Source: Nitrincola alkalilacustris (lineage in GTDB: Bacteria; Pseudomonadota; Gammaproteobacteria; Pseudomonadales; Balneatricaceae). From it: a DNA stretch of 64,000 nt. The DNA lies in assembly GCF_008973755.1 (NCBI RefSeq), contig NZ_WBOM01000005.1, positions 1-64,000 on the forward strand. The letters are read 5' to 3'. Below, in pieces: positions 9,047-17,265 of the stretch (the stretch's first letter is position 1; each line of letters begins with the position of its first letter). Below the pieces are notes generated by a model. That model worked only from the letters and a program-made list of their open reading frames with translations. It did not search any database and was not told the DNA's origin. The position numbers and the translations under genes are program-made.

Positions 9047-10213
9047 ATGTCTGTTGGTATTGACGAAATCAGCTTTTATACGTCCAACTATTTTCTGGAC
9101 CTGAGGACGTTGGCTGAAATGCAGCAAACGGATCCTGAGAAGTACTATACCGGTATTGGCCAGGAAAAAATGGCCATGGCCGCGCCAGATGAAGATGTCG
9201 TGACGATGGCTGCCAATGCGGCGTTGCCTATTGTAGAACGTATTGGCCCCGATGCCGTGACGACGCTGCTGTTTGCGACGGAAACCGGTATTGATCAGTC
9301 CAAGGCGGCGGGTGTTTACGTGCACCGTTTGCTTGGGCTAGGTTCGCGTTGCCGAGTCGTGGAGCTCAAGCAGGCCTGTTACAGTGCGACAGCTGCCGTA
9401 CAGATGGCCTGTGCGCTGGTGGCGCGCAAGCCTGGCAGTAAAGTGCTGGTGATCGCGTCCGATATTGCACGCTATGATCTCAACACGCCGGGCGAAGCAA
9501 CCCAGGGGTGTGGTGCTGTTGCAATGCTGATCAGTGCCGATCCCCGAGTTGTTGTGATTGATCCCGAAGTGGGCAGTTACACCGAAGATGTGATGGACTT
9601 CTGGCGCCCGAACTATCGCTCTAATGCGCTGGTCGATGGCAAGTACTCCACCAAGATCTATCTCAAGGCGCTGAAAAAGGCCTGGGAATATTTCTGTGAA
9701 GAGAGTCGCAGCTCGTTTCGCGATTTCAACTATTTCTGTTATCACCTGCCGTTCAGTCGCATGGCCCAGAAAGCTCATCAGCATCTGGCCAAGTTGTGCC
9801 GCTGCACCCTGGATGCTGCCGAGATTGAGCAACAGATCGCCGACACCCTGCATTACAATCAGTTGATCGGTAACAGCTATACAGCGTCCATCTATATCGG
9901 ACTTTGCTCTTTGCTGGATAATGCGAAGGAGAGTCTGTCGGGTAAGCGTATCGGTTTCTTCAGTTATGGTTCGGGTTGTGTGGCGGAGTTTTTCTCCGGT
10001 ACGGTGGTGGATGGCTATCAGGAACGGCTGCATACGGCGGATCACACCAGGATGCTGAATGCGCGCCAGGAAGTGAGCTACGATGAGTATCTGAAGCTCT
10101 ATCACTATCCTGATCCACAGGGTGGCGAGAGTCTGGTGTTGCCTCATTCAACCACCGGTCGCTTCCGTCTGGCGGCGATATCCCATCACAAGCGTGAATA
10201 CGTGCCCTGCTGA
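9047..10213 (+). CDS. mvaS: HMG-CoA synthase
   Basis: It condenses acetyl-CoA with acetoacetyl-CoA to HMG-CoA. At 388 residues it is a typical bacterial MvaS. The catalytic triad matches the numbering known for the Staphylococcus enzyme: E79 (ATETGID), C111 (KQACYSA) and H233 (FCYHLPF). The first gene of the biosynthetic order thus sits third in the operon, 15 nt after the isomerase. The acetoacetyl-CoA thiolase that would feed it is not in this window. Its TGA overlaps the next ATG (TGATG). Confidence 0.96.
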   Translation: MSVGIDEISFYTSNYFLDLRTLAEMQQTDPEKYYTGIGQEKMAMAAPDEDVVTMAANAALPIVERIGPDAVTTLLFATETGIDQSKAAGVYVHRLLGLGSRCRVVELKQACYSATAAVQMACALVARKPGSKVLVIASDIARYDLNTPGEATQGCGAVAMLISADPRVVVIDPEVGSYTEDVMDFWRPNYRSNALVDGKYSTKIYLKALKKAWEYFCEESRSSFRDFNYFCYHLPFSRMAQKAHQHLAKLCRCTLDAAEIEQQIADTLHYNQLIGNSYTASIYIGLCSLLDNAKESLSGKRIGFFSYGSGCVAEFFSGTVVDGYQERLHTADHTRMLNARQEVSYDEYLKLYHYPDPQGGESLVLPHSTTGRFRLAAISHHKREYVPC

Positions 10214-11259
10214 TGCCTGCTGCGGTTGCCCCCGGGAAGATCATCCTCAGTGGTGAACACTCGGTTGTTTACGGGGCGCCCGCGCTGGCGGTAGCCGTCC
10301 GACAGCATATTCGTATCGATCTGCTTCCCGGTGCAGTGGCCGGTATCAGCTGGCGCAGCCCGAAAGGGCGTCTTGTCAGCCATGATGCTGCGTCCCTGCA
10401 GGCACTGGTAGCGCGTCTTGATCAGCATCATCAGCAATTTCTTGAAGGCAATCGCGCCGTTGAATCGATCATGTCGAGCCCGGAGCAACTGCTTTTCTAT
10501 GCGATTGCACAGGCGCGCAGACTCACCACGGCTGATTCAGTCCTTGATTCAGTCCTTGATTCAGAATTGCTGACCCGCTCTGAAATGATCGTCGATTCGA
10601 CCTTGCCGCTGGGTGCTGGTATGGGCTCTTCTGCCGCGCTGGTGGCGGCCGCGCTGGTACTCTTTGGTCAACACCTGGATATGACCCACGAGCAGCGGAT
10701 CGAACTGGCCCACGCGGTGCGCCACTGCGAACGGTTGCAGCATGGTCGTGGCAGCCTGATCGATGCTGCGGCGGTGTGCTGTGGTGGGCGGGTCAGGCTG
10801 AAAGCGTCTGTGATCACGCCGGTCGATGGACCTGGTCTGGGTGATGGCTGGTTCTGGATCAATACCGGCAGCCCAGTGGTCAGTACCGGTGTCTGTGTTG
10901 AGGCGGTGCGCACGCGTTTTGCTGATGATCAGCCGCTCTGGGATCAGTTTGCAGTGACAACTGAGGCGCTGATTCAGGCCGATACTGATACACAAAGAGC
11001 CGCTCTGGTGCAGGAAAATCATCGTCTGTTACAGCATATCGGTGTGGTGCCGTCTGTCGTCAGTGCCTTTGTTGAACAGCTTGAAGCGCATGGCGGGGCG
11101 GGTAAGATCAGTGGTGCAGGCAGTGTGCGCGGAGAAGCTGGCGGTTTGCTGCTGGCCTGGTTGCCACAGGGAGATCCGGGCGAGCTGGCGATGCCACAGC
11201 ACTGGCGCTGGGGAAAACTGGAAGAGGAAACACAGGGTGTCAGTTACATCGGTGATTAG
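10213..11259 (+). CDS. GHMP kinase, probable mevalonate kinase
   Basis: This 348-residue GHMP-superfamily kinase probably phosphorylates mevalonate at O5. Motif 1 is APGKIILSGEHSVVYG (residues 6-21). The ATP-binding motif 2 is LPLGAGMGSSAALVAA (131-146). D184 in GRGSLIDAA occupies the place of the catalytic Asp of mevalonate kinases. Motif 3 is KISGAG near residue 300. A short duplicated segment, DSVLDSVLDSEL (108-119), comes from a 12-bp tandem repeat in the DNA. It is translationally coupled to mvaS. The assignment between mevalonate and phosphomevalonate kinase rests on motif similarity and is not proven. Confidence 0.82.
   Translation: MPAAVAPGKIILSGEHSVVYGAPALAVAVRQHIRIDLLPGAVAGISWRSPKGRLVSHDAASLQALVARLDQHHQQFLEGNRAVESIMSSPEQLLFYAIAQARRLTTADSVLDSVLDSELLTRSEMIVDSTLPLGAGMGSSAALVAAALVLFGQHLDMTHEQRIELAHAVRHCERLQHGRGSLIDAAAVCCGGRVRLKASVITPVDGPGLGDGWFWINTGSPVVSTGVCVEAVRTRFADDQPLWDQFAVTTEALIQADTDTQRAALVQENHRLLQHIGVVPSVVSAFVEQLEAHGGAGKISGAGSVRGEAGGLLLAWLPQGDPGELAMPQHWRWGKLEEETQGVSYIGD
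10534..10564 (+). repeat. 12-bp tandem repeat inside the first GHMP kinase gene
   Basis: The unit GATTCAGTCCTT occurs twice perfectly (10534-10545, 10546-10557), followed by a partial copy to 10564. It encodes repeated DSVL. The unit length is a multiple of three, so copy-number change would keep the frame. Confidence 0.9.
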
Positions 11260-12205
11260 AGTCTCGGCGCCCGGCAGTGTGATGCTGATGGGCGAACATG
11301 CGGTGCTGCACGGCCATCTGGCGATTGCTTGCGCGGTGAACAAATACATTCATCTGCAGCTGACGCCGCGCACGGATGATCAGGTAGTGATCGACACTGC
11401 GCTGGGTAGTTACAGCGGTTCTCTATCCAGACTTATGTCGCCGGTAGAGATATCTGCCTCACCAGAGGAGCAGCGCTTGAGTTTTGTGCTGGCGGTTGTT
11501 CGCCACTGGGCGGCCGATCTGCCGAGTGGCTTTGAGCTCACGATCGTATCGGAATTCTCCCATCAGGTTGGGCTCGGCTCCTCTGCGGCTGTGACCGCTG
11601 CGTTGACGGTTGCGCTGTCTGAGTTTTCGCAGCTGCGCCTCACGCTGGAGGAGCGCTTCGATGCTGCGCTGGCGGTGGTGCATCAGGTGCAGCAGGGAAG
11701 AGGCTCGGGAACCGATCTCGCAGCGAGCCTTCAGGGTGGTCTGATCGCCTATCGTACCGAACCACGACAGATCACCGCACTACCCGGTGTTCCGCCCATC
11801 GCGCTCTGGTATGCCGGTTACAAGATGAAAACGCCGGATGTGCTGGCCTATGTAGAGACGCGTGCGGAGCAGCAGCCAGCCCTCTATCAGGCGCTCTATA
11901 CGTTGATGAACCAGACCGCAGAAGCCGCTGAGCAGGCGATCCGCTGCGAGGCCTGGCCCCAGTTGGGACATCTGATGAATATCTATCAGGGGCTGCTTGA
12001 TGCGCTGGGTGTGAATGATGCGACCCTGTCGGATATGATCTATCGCCTGCGTGCGGATAAGCAGGTATTGGGCGTGAAGATTTCAGGCTCGGGTCTTGGC
12101 GACTGTATCATCACATTGGGCAGGGCAAGCGTCGATATCCCTTATCAGGCGATACCCGTGGGTATCTCACCGACAGGAACTGAGGTCAGTTATGAACAAG
12201 CTTGA
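11237..12205 (+). CDS. GHMP kinase, probable phosphomevalonate kinase
   Basis: This is a second GHMP kinase of 322 residues. Motif 1 is SAPGSVMLMGEHAVLHG (10-26), motif 2 is VGLGSSAAVTAA (111-122), and motif 3 is KISGSGLGDC near the C-terminus. GRGSGTDLAASLQGGLIAY (154-172) resembles the SGxDxAAS..GG block of phosphomevalonate kinases. The GEHAVLHG loop, however, is closer to mevalonate kinases than the GEYAV loop of Gram-positive MvaK2. By elimination it should make diphosphomevalonate. GTG at 11237 has an AGAGGA site 8 nt upstream; GTG at 11252 is an alternative. It overlaps the previous gene by 23 nt. The frame is open further upstream, but that part is antisense-free shadow of the first kinase. 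Confidence 0.75.
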   Translation: MSVTSVIRVSAPGSVMLMGEHAVLHGHLAIACAVNKYIHLQLTPRTDDQVVIDTALGSYSGSLSRLMSPVEISASPEEQRLSFVLAVVRHWAADLPSGFELTIVSEFSHQVGLGSSAAVTAALTVALSEFSQLRLTLEERFDAALAVVHQVQQGRGSGTDLAASLQGGLIAYRTEPRQITALPGVPPIALWYAGYKMKTPDVLAYVETRAEQQPALYQALYTLMNQTAEAAEQAIRCEAWPQLGHLMNIYQGLLDALGVNDATLSDMIYRLRADKQVLGVKISGSGLGDCIITLGRASVDIPYQAIPVGISPTGTEVSYEQA

Positions 12206-13184
12206 TGTGATCAATCTGCTGGTCCCCCATCCGGTGCAACCCCGAGCGGTGGAGGAGCAGTTCGCGCCGAGTAATATTGCACTGTGCAAATACTGGGGTA
12301 AGCGGGATCGTGAGCTGAATCTGCCGGTGAATGCCTCCCTGTCTGTGTCGCTCAAATCACTGGGTAGTCGTACACGTCTGAGCCCGATAGATGGGCTGGC
12401 CGATGAGGTATGGCTCAATGGCGAGCGGCAACGCCCTGAAACCATGTTTGCCAGCCGCGTGTCTGCGTTTATCGATCTGTTTCGTCAGCACAGTAGCTTC
12501 TCCCTTAAGGTGGAGACGCACAACAATATTCCCACCGCGGCGGGGCTGGCGTCCTCTGCTTCCGGTTTTGCGGCGCTGGCGCTGGCATTGAATGAGTGTC
12601 TGGATCTGCAGTTGAATCCACAGCAGCTGTCGGTGGTGGCGCGCCTGGGTAGTGGCAGTGCCTGTCGCTCGGTTTTTGATGGCTTTGTGGAGTGGCGCAT
12701 GGGCCAGCGTGAAGATGGCATGGACAGCCATGGTATTCCTCTGGATCAGCAGTGGCCGGATCTCTGTATCGGCTTGATCAAGGTGGATGCTTCAACCAAG
12801 GCGGTGGATTCGCGCGCCGGCATGCAGCGCACGCTCGAAACCGCCCACCTGTATCAGAGCTGGCCGTTGCAGGCCGCAACCGATCTGTCACGTCTGCAGC
12901 AGGCGATAGAAACACAGGATTTTGCTCTGCTGGGTGAGTGCGCCGAACAGAATGCGCTGTCTATGCACGCCACCATGATCGCCTCCTGGCCGCCACTGCT
13001 CTACTGGCAGCCTGACTCCATCACCGCGATGCGCCAGGTGTGGCAGCTCCGACAGGAGGGGTTGCCTGTCTACTTCACGATGGATGCAGGCCCTAACCTG
13101 AAGTTGCTGTTTGAAGCCTCTGCCAGGGAGGTCCTGCTGGAGCAGTTCCCCGGCATGGAGATCGTGCAGCCTTTCTGCGCGTGA
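12192..13184 (+). CDS. mvaD: Diphosphomevalonate decarboxylase
   Basis: It performs ATP-dependent phosphorylation and decarboxylation of diphosphomevalonate to IPP, completing the pathway. The 330-residue protein has the family signatures APSNIALCKYWGKRD (25-39), NIPTAAGLASSASGFAALA (112-130) with the ATP-binding serines, and SGSACRS with R159. The catalytic Asp is D298 in MDAGPN. The ATG at 12192 overlaps the kinase gene by 14 nt. A phosphomevalonate decarboxylase of the haloarchaeal kind shares these motifs and cannot be excluded by eye. Confidence 0.92.
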   Translation: MNKLDVINLLVPHPVQPRAVEEQFAPSNIALCKYWGKRDRELNLPVNASLSVSLKSLGSRTRLSPIDGLADEVWLNGERQRPETMFASRVSAFIDLFRQHSSFSLKVETHNNIPTAAGLASSASGFAALALALNECLDLQLNPQQLSVVARLGSGSACRSVFDGFVEWRMGQREDGMDSHGIPLDQQWPDLCIGLIKVDASTKAVDSRAGMQRTLETAHLYQSWPLQAATDLSRLQQAIETQDFALLGECAEQNALSMHATMIASWPPLLYWQPDSITAMRQVWQLRQEGLPVYFTMDAGPNLKLLFEASAREVLLEQFPGMEIVQPFCA

Positions 13185-13251
13185 AACAGAGCCTGAAACG
13201 GTGTCTGCCCCCGTACCTGAACCCGTGCTTGAATCAGCACCTGAGGCACAG

Positions 13252-15588
13252 ATGCTGACCGGCTTTCCACTCTCTCGCCAGCAGCGCGATGGCGCGCAGG
13301 GGCTGGAGTTGACCTACTGGTTACAGACACCTTCAGGTGCTGAGCGAGTGGTGATTCACGGCGAGCGGGCAGTTTTTTTCGTGCTGCAGGAGCAGCGTGA
13401 GGCGGTTGAGCAGGCGTTAAAGGAACTCTCTGGCTGGGAGTGGCGCGATCTGGACCTGTGCGATTTTCAGCAAAGGCCCGTTGCGGCAGTGTACACCCCA
13501 ACCCTCTCTCTGCTGCATCAGGTTATTGAGTGTTTGCAGGCGGTGCATCTGACTCTGATGGAGGAGGATATCCGTCCGGTTGATCGCTATCTGATGGAGC
13601 GGTTCATCTTTTCCGGTGCCACTGTTTATCAGCAGCAGGGCCGATATAGTCTTAGGGCTGCAGACTACCACCCCCGCTTTCGGCTGCTGTCGCTGGATAT
13701 CGAAACCACCATGAAGGCGGATCGGATTTTATCCATCGCGCTGGAGTCAAAGGGCGTCGAGCAGGTGCTGATGCTGGGCAGGGGCGAGGATACGGATCTG
13801 ATCCGCTACCTGCCGGATGAGCGTCTGTTGCTGCAGTGCTTTGTACATCGGGTGCGCGAGATAGACCCCGATATCCTGATCGGCTGGAGTGTGATCGGTT
13901 TCGACCTGCGTGTGCTGCAGGCCAGAGCCAAGGTGTGTGGCGTGTCTCTGCTGATCGGTCGTGACCAGCAGCCAATCCGGGTGGAACAGTCGGGACTTGG
14001 CAAATGGTATGCCCGCATCGGCGGGCGGGTGGTGCTGGATGGGATCGATACCCTGAAAGGGGCGACATGGCAATTTGAGCGTTACAGCCTGGAGTTTGTT
14101 TCGCGAACCCTGCTGGGAAAGGGTAAGGCGATTGATCATGTGGATGATCGCGGTGCCGAGATTCAGCGCCTCTATGCCGAAGATAAGCCGGCGCTGGCGC
14201 ACTACAATATCGAGGACTGCCGTCTGGTCACTGAAATTTTCGACAAGACCGGGCTGATCCCCTACTTGATTGAGCGCAGCCGGTTAACAGGACTGTCGCT
14301 GGACAAGGTCGGCGGTTCGGCGCAGGCGTTCGATAATCTTTACCTGCCTACTTTGCATCGCAGAGGCTATGTGGCACCTGAGTATGCCTCCGGTCAGTCG
14401 GGGCTCAAAGTGCCGGGTGGCTTTGTCATGGAGTCCCGTCCCGGTCTTTATCAGCATGTGCTGGTGCTGGATTTCAAGAGCCTGTACCCGAGCATCATCC
14501 GCACCTTTCAGATCGATCCGATGGGGCTAGCAGAAGGGCTGAAGTCCGGCGTGGCCGAAACGGATCTGGTGCCCGGTTTTCATGGTGCGATTTTCTCGAA
14601 ACGGTACAATATTCTGCCTGGCATCATCGAACATTTGTGGCAGGCGCGGGATAAAGCCAAACAGCAGGGGAACTCTGCCCTGTCTCAGGCGATCAAAATA
14701 CTCATGAATGCCTGCTACGGGGTGTTGGGCTCCAATCAGTGTCGCTTTTACGATCAGCGCCTGTCCGCGTCCATCACCCTGCGCGGGCACCAGATACTCA
14801 CCCAGACAGCCGAATATATCGAGACGCAGCTGGGGCACCGTGTGATCTACGGCGATACCGATTCGGTGTTTGTCTGGCTGGGTGACAACTGGTCGGATCA
14901 GGACACGGCAGCCTATGGCGAGCAGTTGGTTAGCCGACTGAATGACTGGTGGCGGCAGCAGATTCAACAACGATTCGGACTGGATACCGCGCTGGAACTG
15001 CAGTTTGAGACCCACTACGAACATTTTCTGATGCCGCGCATGCGCCATTCAGAACAGGGCAGCAAAAAACGCTACGCCGGTGTCAAAAGGCTGGGCGAGG
15101 GTAAGACCGAGCTGGTGTTCAAGGGGCTGGAGCAGGTGCGCAGCGACTGGACCCGTCTGGCGCGTGACTTCCAGCATCAGCTTTATGGGCGTATTTTTGC
15201 CGGTGAGCCATGGCAGCCGCTGGTGCGTAACACGGTTGCAGAGCTATTGGATGGCAAGCGAGATCACGAGCTGATATACCATCGACGTCTGCGCAGGCCT
15301 TTGCAGGACTATCAGCGCAATGTACCACCGCATGTCCGTGCTGCACGGATGCTGAATGAAAGATGTCGTGCCGAGGGGTTGCCTGAGGCGCTGCGACAGG
15401 GCGACAGTGTCAGCTATCTGATCACCGTGAACGGCCCGGAACCGCAGGAACTGAGACAGTCGCCGATCGATTATCAACACTATCTGGATCGGCAACTGAT
15501 GCCGGTGGCTGATACGATACTGCCCTTTCTGGGGGAGACTTTCACGGAAACGGTGGCTCCGCAGAGAGATCTTTTTGATCAGGGTTAA
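13252..15588 (+). CDS. polB: DNA polymerase II (family B)
   Basis: This is the SOS-associated B-family polymerase with proofreading, used in replication restart and translesion synthesis. Starting at ATG 13252 (GAGG 5-6 nt upstream) gives 778 residues, close to the 783 of Escherichia coli. The N-terminus (GFPLSRQQRDGAQGLEL) aligns with that enzyme. GTG at 13201 would add a Pro-rich 17-residue tail. The exonuclease motif is LDIETT (D149, E151). Polymerase motif A is DFKSLYPS (D407), motif B is KILMNACYGVLGS, and motif C is YGDTDS (D535, D537). It lies 67 bp after mvaD and may be co-transcribed. No LexA box was seen upstream. Confidence 0.95.
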   Translation: MLTGFPLSRQQRDGAQGLELTYWLQTPSGAERVVIHGERAVFFVLQEQREAVEQALKELSGWEWRDLDLCDFQQRPVAAVYTPTLSLLHQVIECLQAVHLTLMEEDIRPVDRYLMERFIFSGATVYQQQGRYSLRAADYHPRFRLLSLDIETTMKADRILSIALESKGVEQVLMLGRGEDTDLIRYLPDERLLLQCFVHRVREIDPDILIGWSVIGFDLRVLQARAKVCGVSLLIGRDQQPIRVEQSGLGKWYARIGGRVVLDGIDTLKGATWQFERYSLEFVSRTLLGKGKAIDHVDDRGAEIQRLYAEDKPALAHYNIEDCRLVTEIFDKTGLIPYLIERSRLTGLSLDKVGGSAQAFDNLYLPTLHRRGYVAPEYASGQSGLKVPGGFVMESRPGLYQHVLVLDFKSLYPSIIRTFQIDPMGLAEGLKSGVAETDLVPGFHGAIFSKRYNILPGIIEHLWQARDKAKQQGNSALSQAIKILMNACYGVLGSNQCRFYDQRLSASITLRGHQILTQTAEYIETQLGHRVIYGDTDSVFVWLGDNWSDQDTAAYGEQLVSRLNDWWRQQIQQRFGLDTALELQFETHYEHFLMPRMRHSEQGSKKRYAGVKRLGEGKTELVFKGLEQVRSDWTRLARDFQHQLYGRIFAGEPWQPLVRNTVAELLDGKRDHELIYHRRLRRPLQDYQRNVPPHVRAARMLNERCRAEGLPEALRQGDSVSYLITVNGPEPQELRQSPIDYQHYLDRQLMPVADTILPFLGETFTETVAPQRDLFDQG

Positions 15589-15614
15589 GTCAATAACTGA
15601 ACAGGGAAATGACG

Positions 15615-16130
15615 ATGCAAGATCCAGACAGTACACGACGCACCACCGCGCGCCTGATGACCTACCTGTCCTGGATAGCACTGCTGGTTGTGCTTGCAAT
15701 GTTCTTCAACCAGTACACCAATAAGCGTGATAATCCTAATCAACTGCTCATCAGCAGCCCTGGTCTGGCTTCGGAAGTGGTGCTCAAGCGCAGCCGCTCA
15801 GGTCACTACACAGCACCTGGCCTGATCAATGGTGAACCGGTGGTATTTCTGCTGGATACCGGCGCCACAACCGTAAGTGTTCCCGAAACGGTGGCACAGC
15901 GGATCGGTTTGCAACGCGGTGCTCCGGGCAGAGTTAATACGGCTAATGGTGTGATCACGGTATACCAGACTCAACTGCAGTCGGTCAGTCTCGGTGGTAT
16001 CGAACAGCAGGGTGTGCGTGCCCACATCAACCCCCATATGCCGAGCGAAATCGTACTGCTCGGGATGAGCTTCATGCAGCATCTGGAGATGGTGCAAAGT
16101 GGGGATACGCTGACGCTGCGTATTCCTTGA
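15615..16130 (+). CDS. Membrane-anchored retropepsin-like aspartic protease (TIGR02281 type)
   Basis: This is a 171-residue protein with one N-terminal membrane helix (about residues 19-37, LSWIALLVVLAMFF) and a periplasmic retropepsin-like domain. The catalytic motif is LLDTGATTVSVP, and VLLGMSFMQHLEM matches the conserved downstream motif of this clan AA family. Its substrate is unknown. ATG 15615 has AGGGA at the right distance; ATG 15609 is two codons upstream but too close to that site. It follows polB by 26 nt, so the two could share a transcript. Confidence 0.82.
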   Translation: MQDPDSTRRTTARLMTYLSWIALLVVLAMFFNQYTNKRDNPNQLLISSPGLASEVVLKRSRSGHYTAPGLINGEPVVFLLDTGATTVSVPETVAQRIGLQRGAPGRVNTANGVITVYQTQLQSVSLGGIEQQGVRAHINPHMPSEIVLLGMSFMQHLEMVQSGDTLTLRIP

Positions 16131-16211
16131 TCGCTTTTTAGAACTCTAGTTTTGGAGTTCGAACTGGCTGTATTGATGAAGGATCGTGCCACTGGCCTGT
16201 GCCGGGTACCG

Positions 16212-16307
16212 GGTGTGCCTATCCGGGGTCGGCATAAATCCATCCATGGAGCCTGGACCGCAACATCCCTGTTGCGGACTCCTCCGGATAGTCACCCCCG
16301 GCACACC
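16212..16307. other. Structured intergenic element (nested inverted repeats)
   Basis: Four nested complementary arms can fold the region into one long hairpin. GGTGTGCC (16212-16219) pairs with GGCACACC (16300-16307). TATCCGG (16220-16226) pairs with CCGGATA (16284-16290). GGAG (16248-16251) pairs with CTCC (16279-16282). CCGCAAC (16258-16264) pairs with GTTGCGG (16271-16277) around a 6-nt loop. The right arm overlaps the last codons of the LysR-family gene. It could be a 3'-end structure of that mRNA, a structured RNA, or a mobile palindromic repeat. Confidence 0.65.
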
Positions 16308-17158
16308 TCAACCAGTGCCTGCAATTTGGGTGGACAGCTTCGTCCTTTCGGATAGACCAGTGTCGAGAAGAAGGGGTAGGGCGTACCAGTCACTGTCTGA
16401 TGTTTCAGACTCCCCTTTGTCAGATCATCCTCAACGGCACAGCGAGGCAGCAGCCCGACACCCATATTGGCCAGCAGGCAGCGGCGGATCACCTCGACAT
16501 TGGAGAATGTCTGGCGTGGTTTGAGAGTCAGGCCCTGGGAGCGGAAGTGCACCTCAGCGGCAACCCGGTAACTGCAGGCTGCTTCCGTCGTGATCAGAGG
16601 TTCACGGTTGAGTTGCTCCAGCGTGATAGCGCCGGCCTGATGGCGGCTCGGATGGCAGACGAAAATCACATCCTCTGCATGCAGTCTGTGATTGACCCAC
16701 TCGGGGCTCTCGACCTGGCTGACCAGAATGGCGGCATCCAGTTCACCGCAGCGAAACGCCTCAATATGGTCATAGGGCTCATGTTCCAGCACCACTTCCA
16801 CCTGAGGGGCTGAAGCCTGAAGAGCATTGATCAACGCAGGCAGGCGATAGATGCACATGGAGCTGGGTGCAAATAGCTTCAGTGTGCCACCGGGTTCGTG
16901 GGCAATCGTGCTCGCCTGTTGGCTGATCTCTTCCGACAGGGCCAGAAATGAGCGCAAGCTGGGCAGCAGTTGCTGCGCGGCGGCGCTGGGGATGATACCG
17001 CGACCGGCGGGTTCGAGCAGCGCAACACCCAGCTCTGCCGACAGCTCTCGTATCTGGGCAGAGATGCTGGAGGGTGCGAGGTGCAGCTCACGTGCAGCCC
17101 GCTGAACACTGCCGACCTCCATCACTTTGAGCAGACTGCGGATCTGGCGCGGTGTCAT
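16292..17158 (-). CDS. LysR family transcriptional regulator
   Basis: This is a 288-residue LysR-type regulator. The start at 17158 places MTPRQIRSLLKVMEVGSVQ at the N-terminus, the normal beginning of the winged HTH. An ATG-like start further upstream (17215) would extend over the likely operator. The HTH covers residues 1-60 (SVQRAARELHLAPSSISAQIREL). The effector-binding domain follows, with the C-terminal pocket including LLANMGVGLLPRCAV. It is divergent from the glutathione transferase gene and likely controls it. The inducer is unknown. Confidence 0.88.
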   Translation of the reverse strand: MTPRQIRSLLKVMEVGSVQRAARELHLAPSSISAQIRELSAELGVALLEPAGRGIIPSAAAQQLLPSLRSFLALSEEISQQASTIAHEPGGTLKLFAPSSMCIYRLPALINALQASAPQVEVVLEHEPYDHIEAFRCGELDAAILVSQVESPEWVNHRLHAEDVIFVCHPSRHQAGAITLEQLNREPLITTEAACSYRVAAEVHFRSQGLTLKPRQTFSNVEVIRRCLLANMGVGLLPRCAVEDDLTKGSLKHQTVTGTPYPFFSTLVYPKGRSCPPKLQALVEVCRG

Positions 17159-17171
17159 TGTGCAATTTCTC

Positions 17172-17196
17172 CGAATAATTTGGTTAAAAATATTCG
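17172..17196. promoter_or_regulatory. Candidate LysR-type binding site
   Basis: CGAATA (17172-17177) and TATTCG (17191-17196) are perfect inverted arms 13 nt apart, in the divergent spacer between the LysR-type gene and the glutathione transferase gene. The dimensions suit a LysR-type operator. Confidence 0.5.
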
Positions 17197-17265
17197 CTTT
17201 TTTTGTGCTTGTCATCTGTTTTATGCTTCATGAACTAACCCAACAGATGGCAGAAGGAGCACATC

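Noticed and set aside
10534-10564. CRISPR-like repeat
   Set aside because: The 12-bp units are directly adjacent without spacers and lie inside a coding gene.
11042-11236. Upstream extension of the second GHMP kinase
   Set aside because: It lies inside the first kinase gene in another frame. A GTG with ribosome-binding site starts at 11237.
12096-12191. Upstream extension of diphosphomevalonate decarboxylase
   Set aside because: It overlaps the preceding kinase. The conserved N-terminus begins after ATG 12192.
13111-13251. Extension of DNA polymerase II at the N-terminus
   Set aside because: It lies mostly within mvaD and is Pro-rich without similarity. ATG 13252 aligns with known polymerase II.
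16212-16307. Integron attC site
   Set aside because: The arms lack the GTTRRRY and RYYYAAC core sites, and no integrase gene is nearby.
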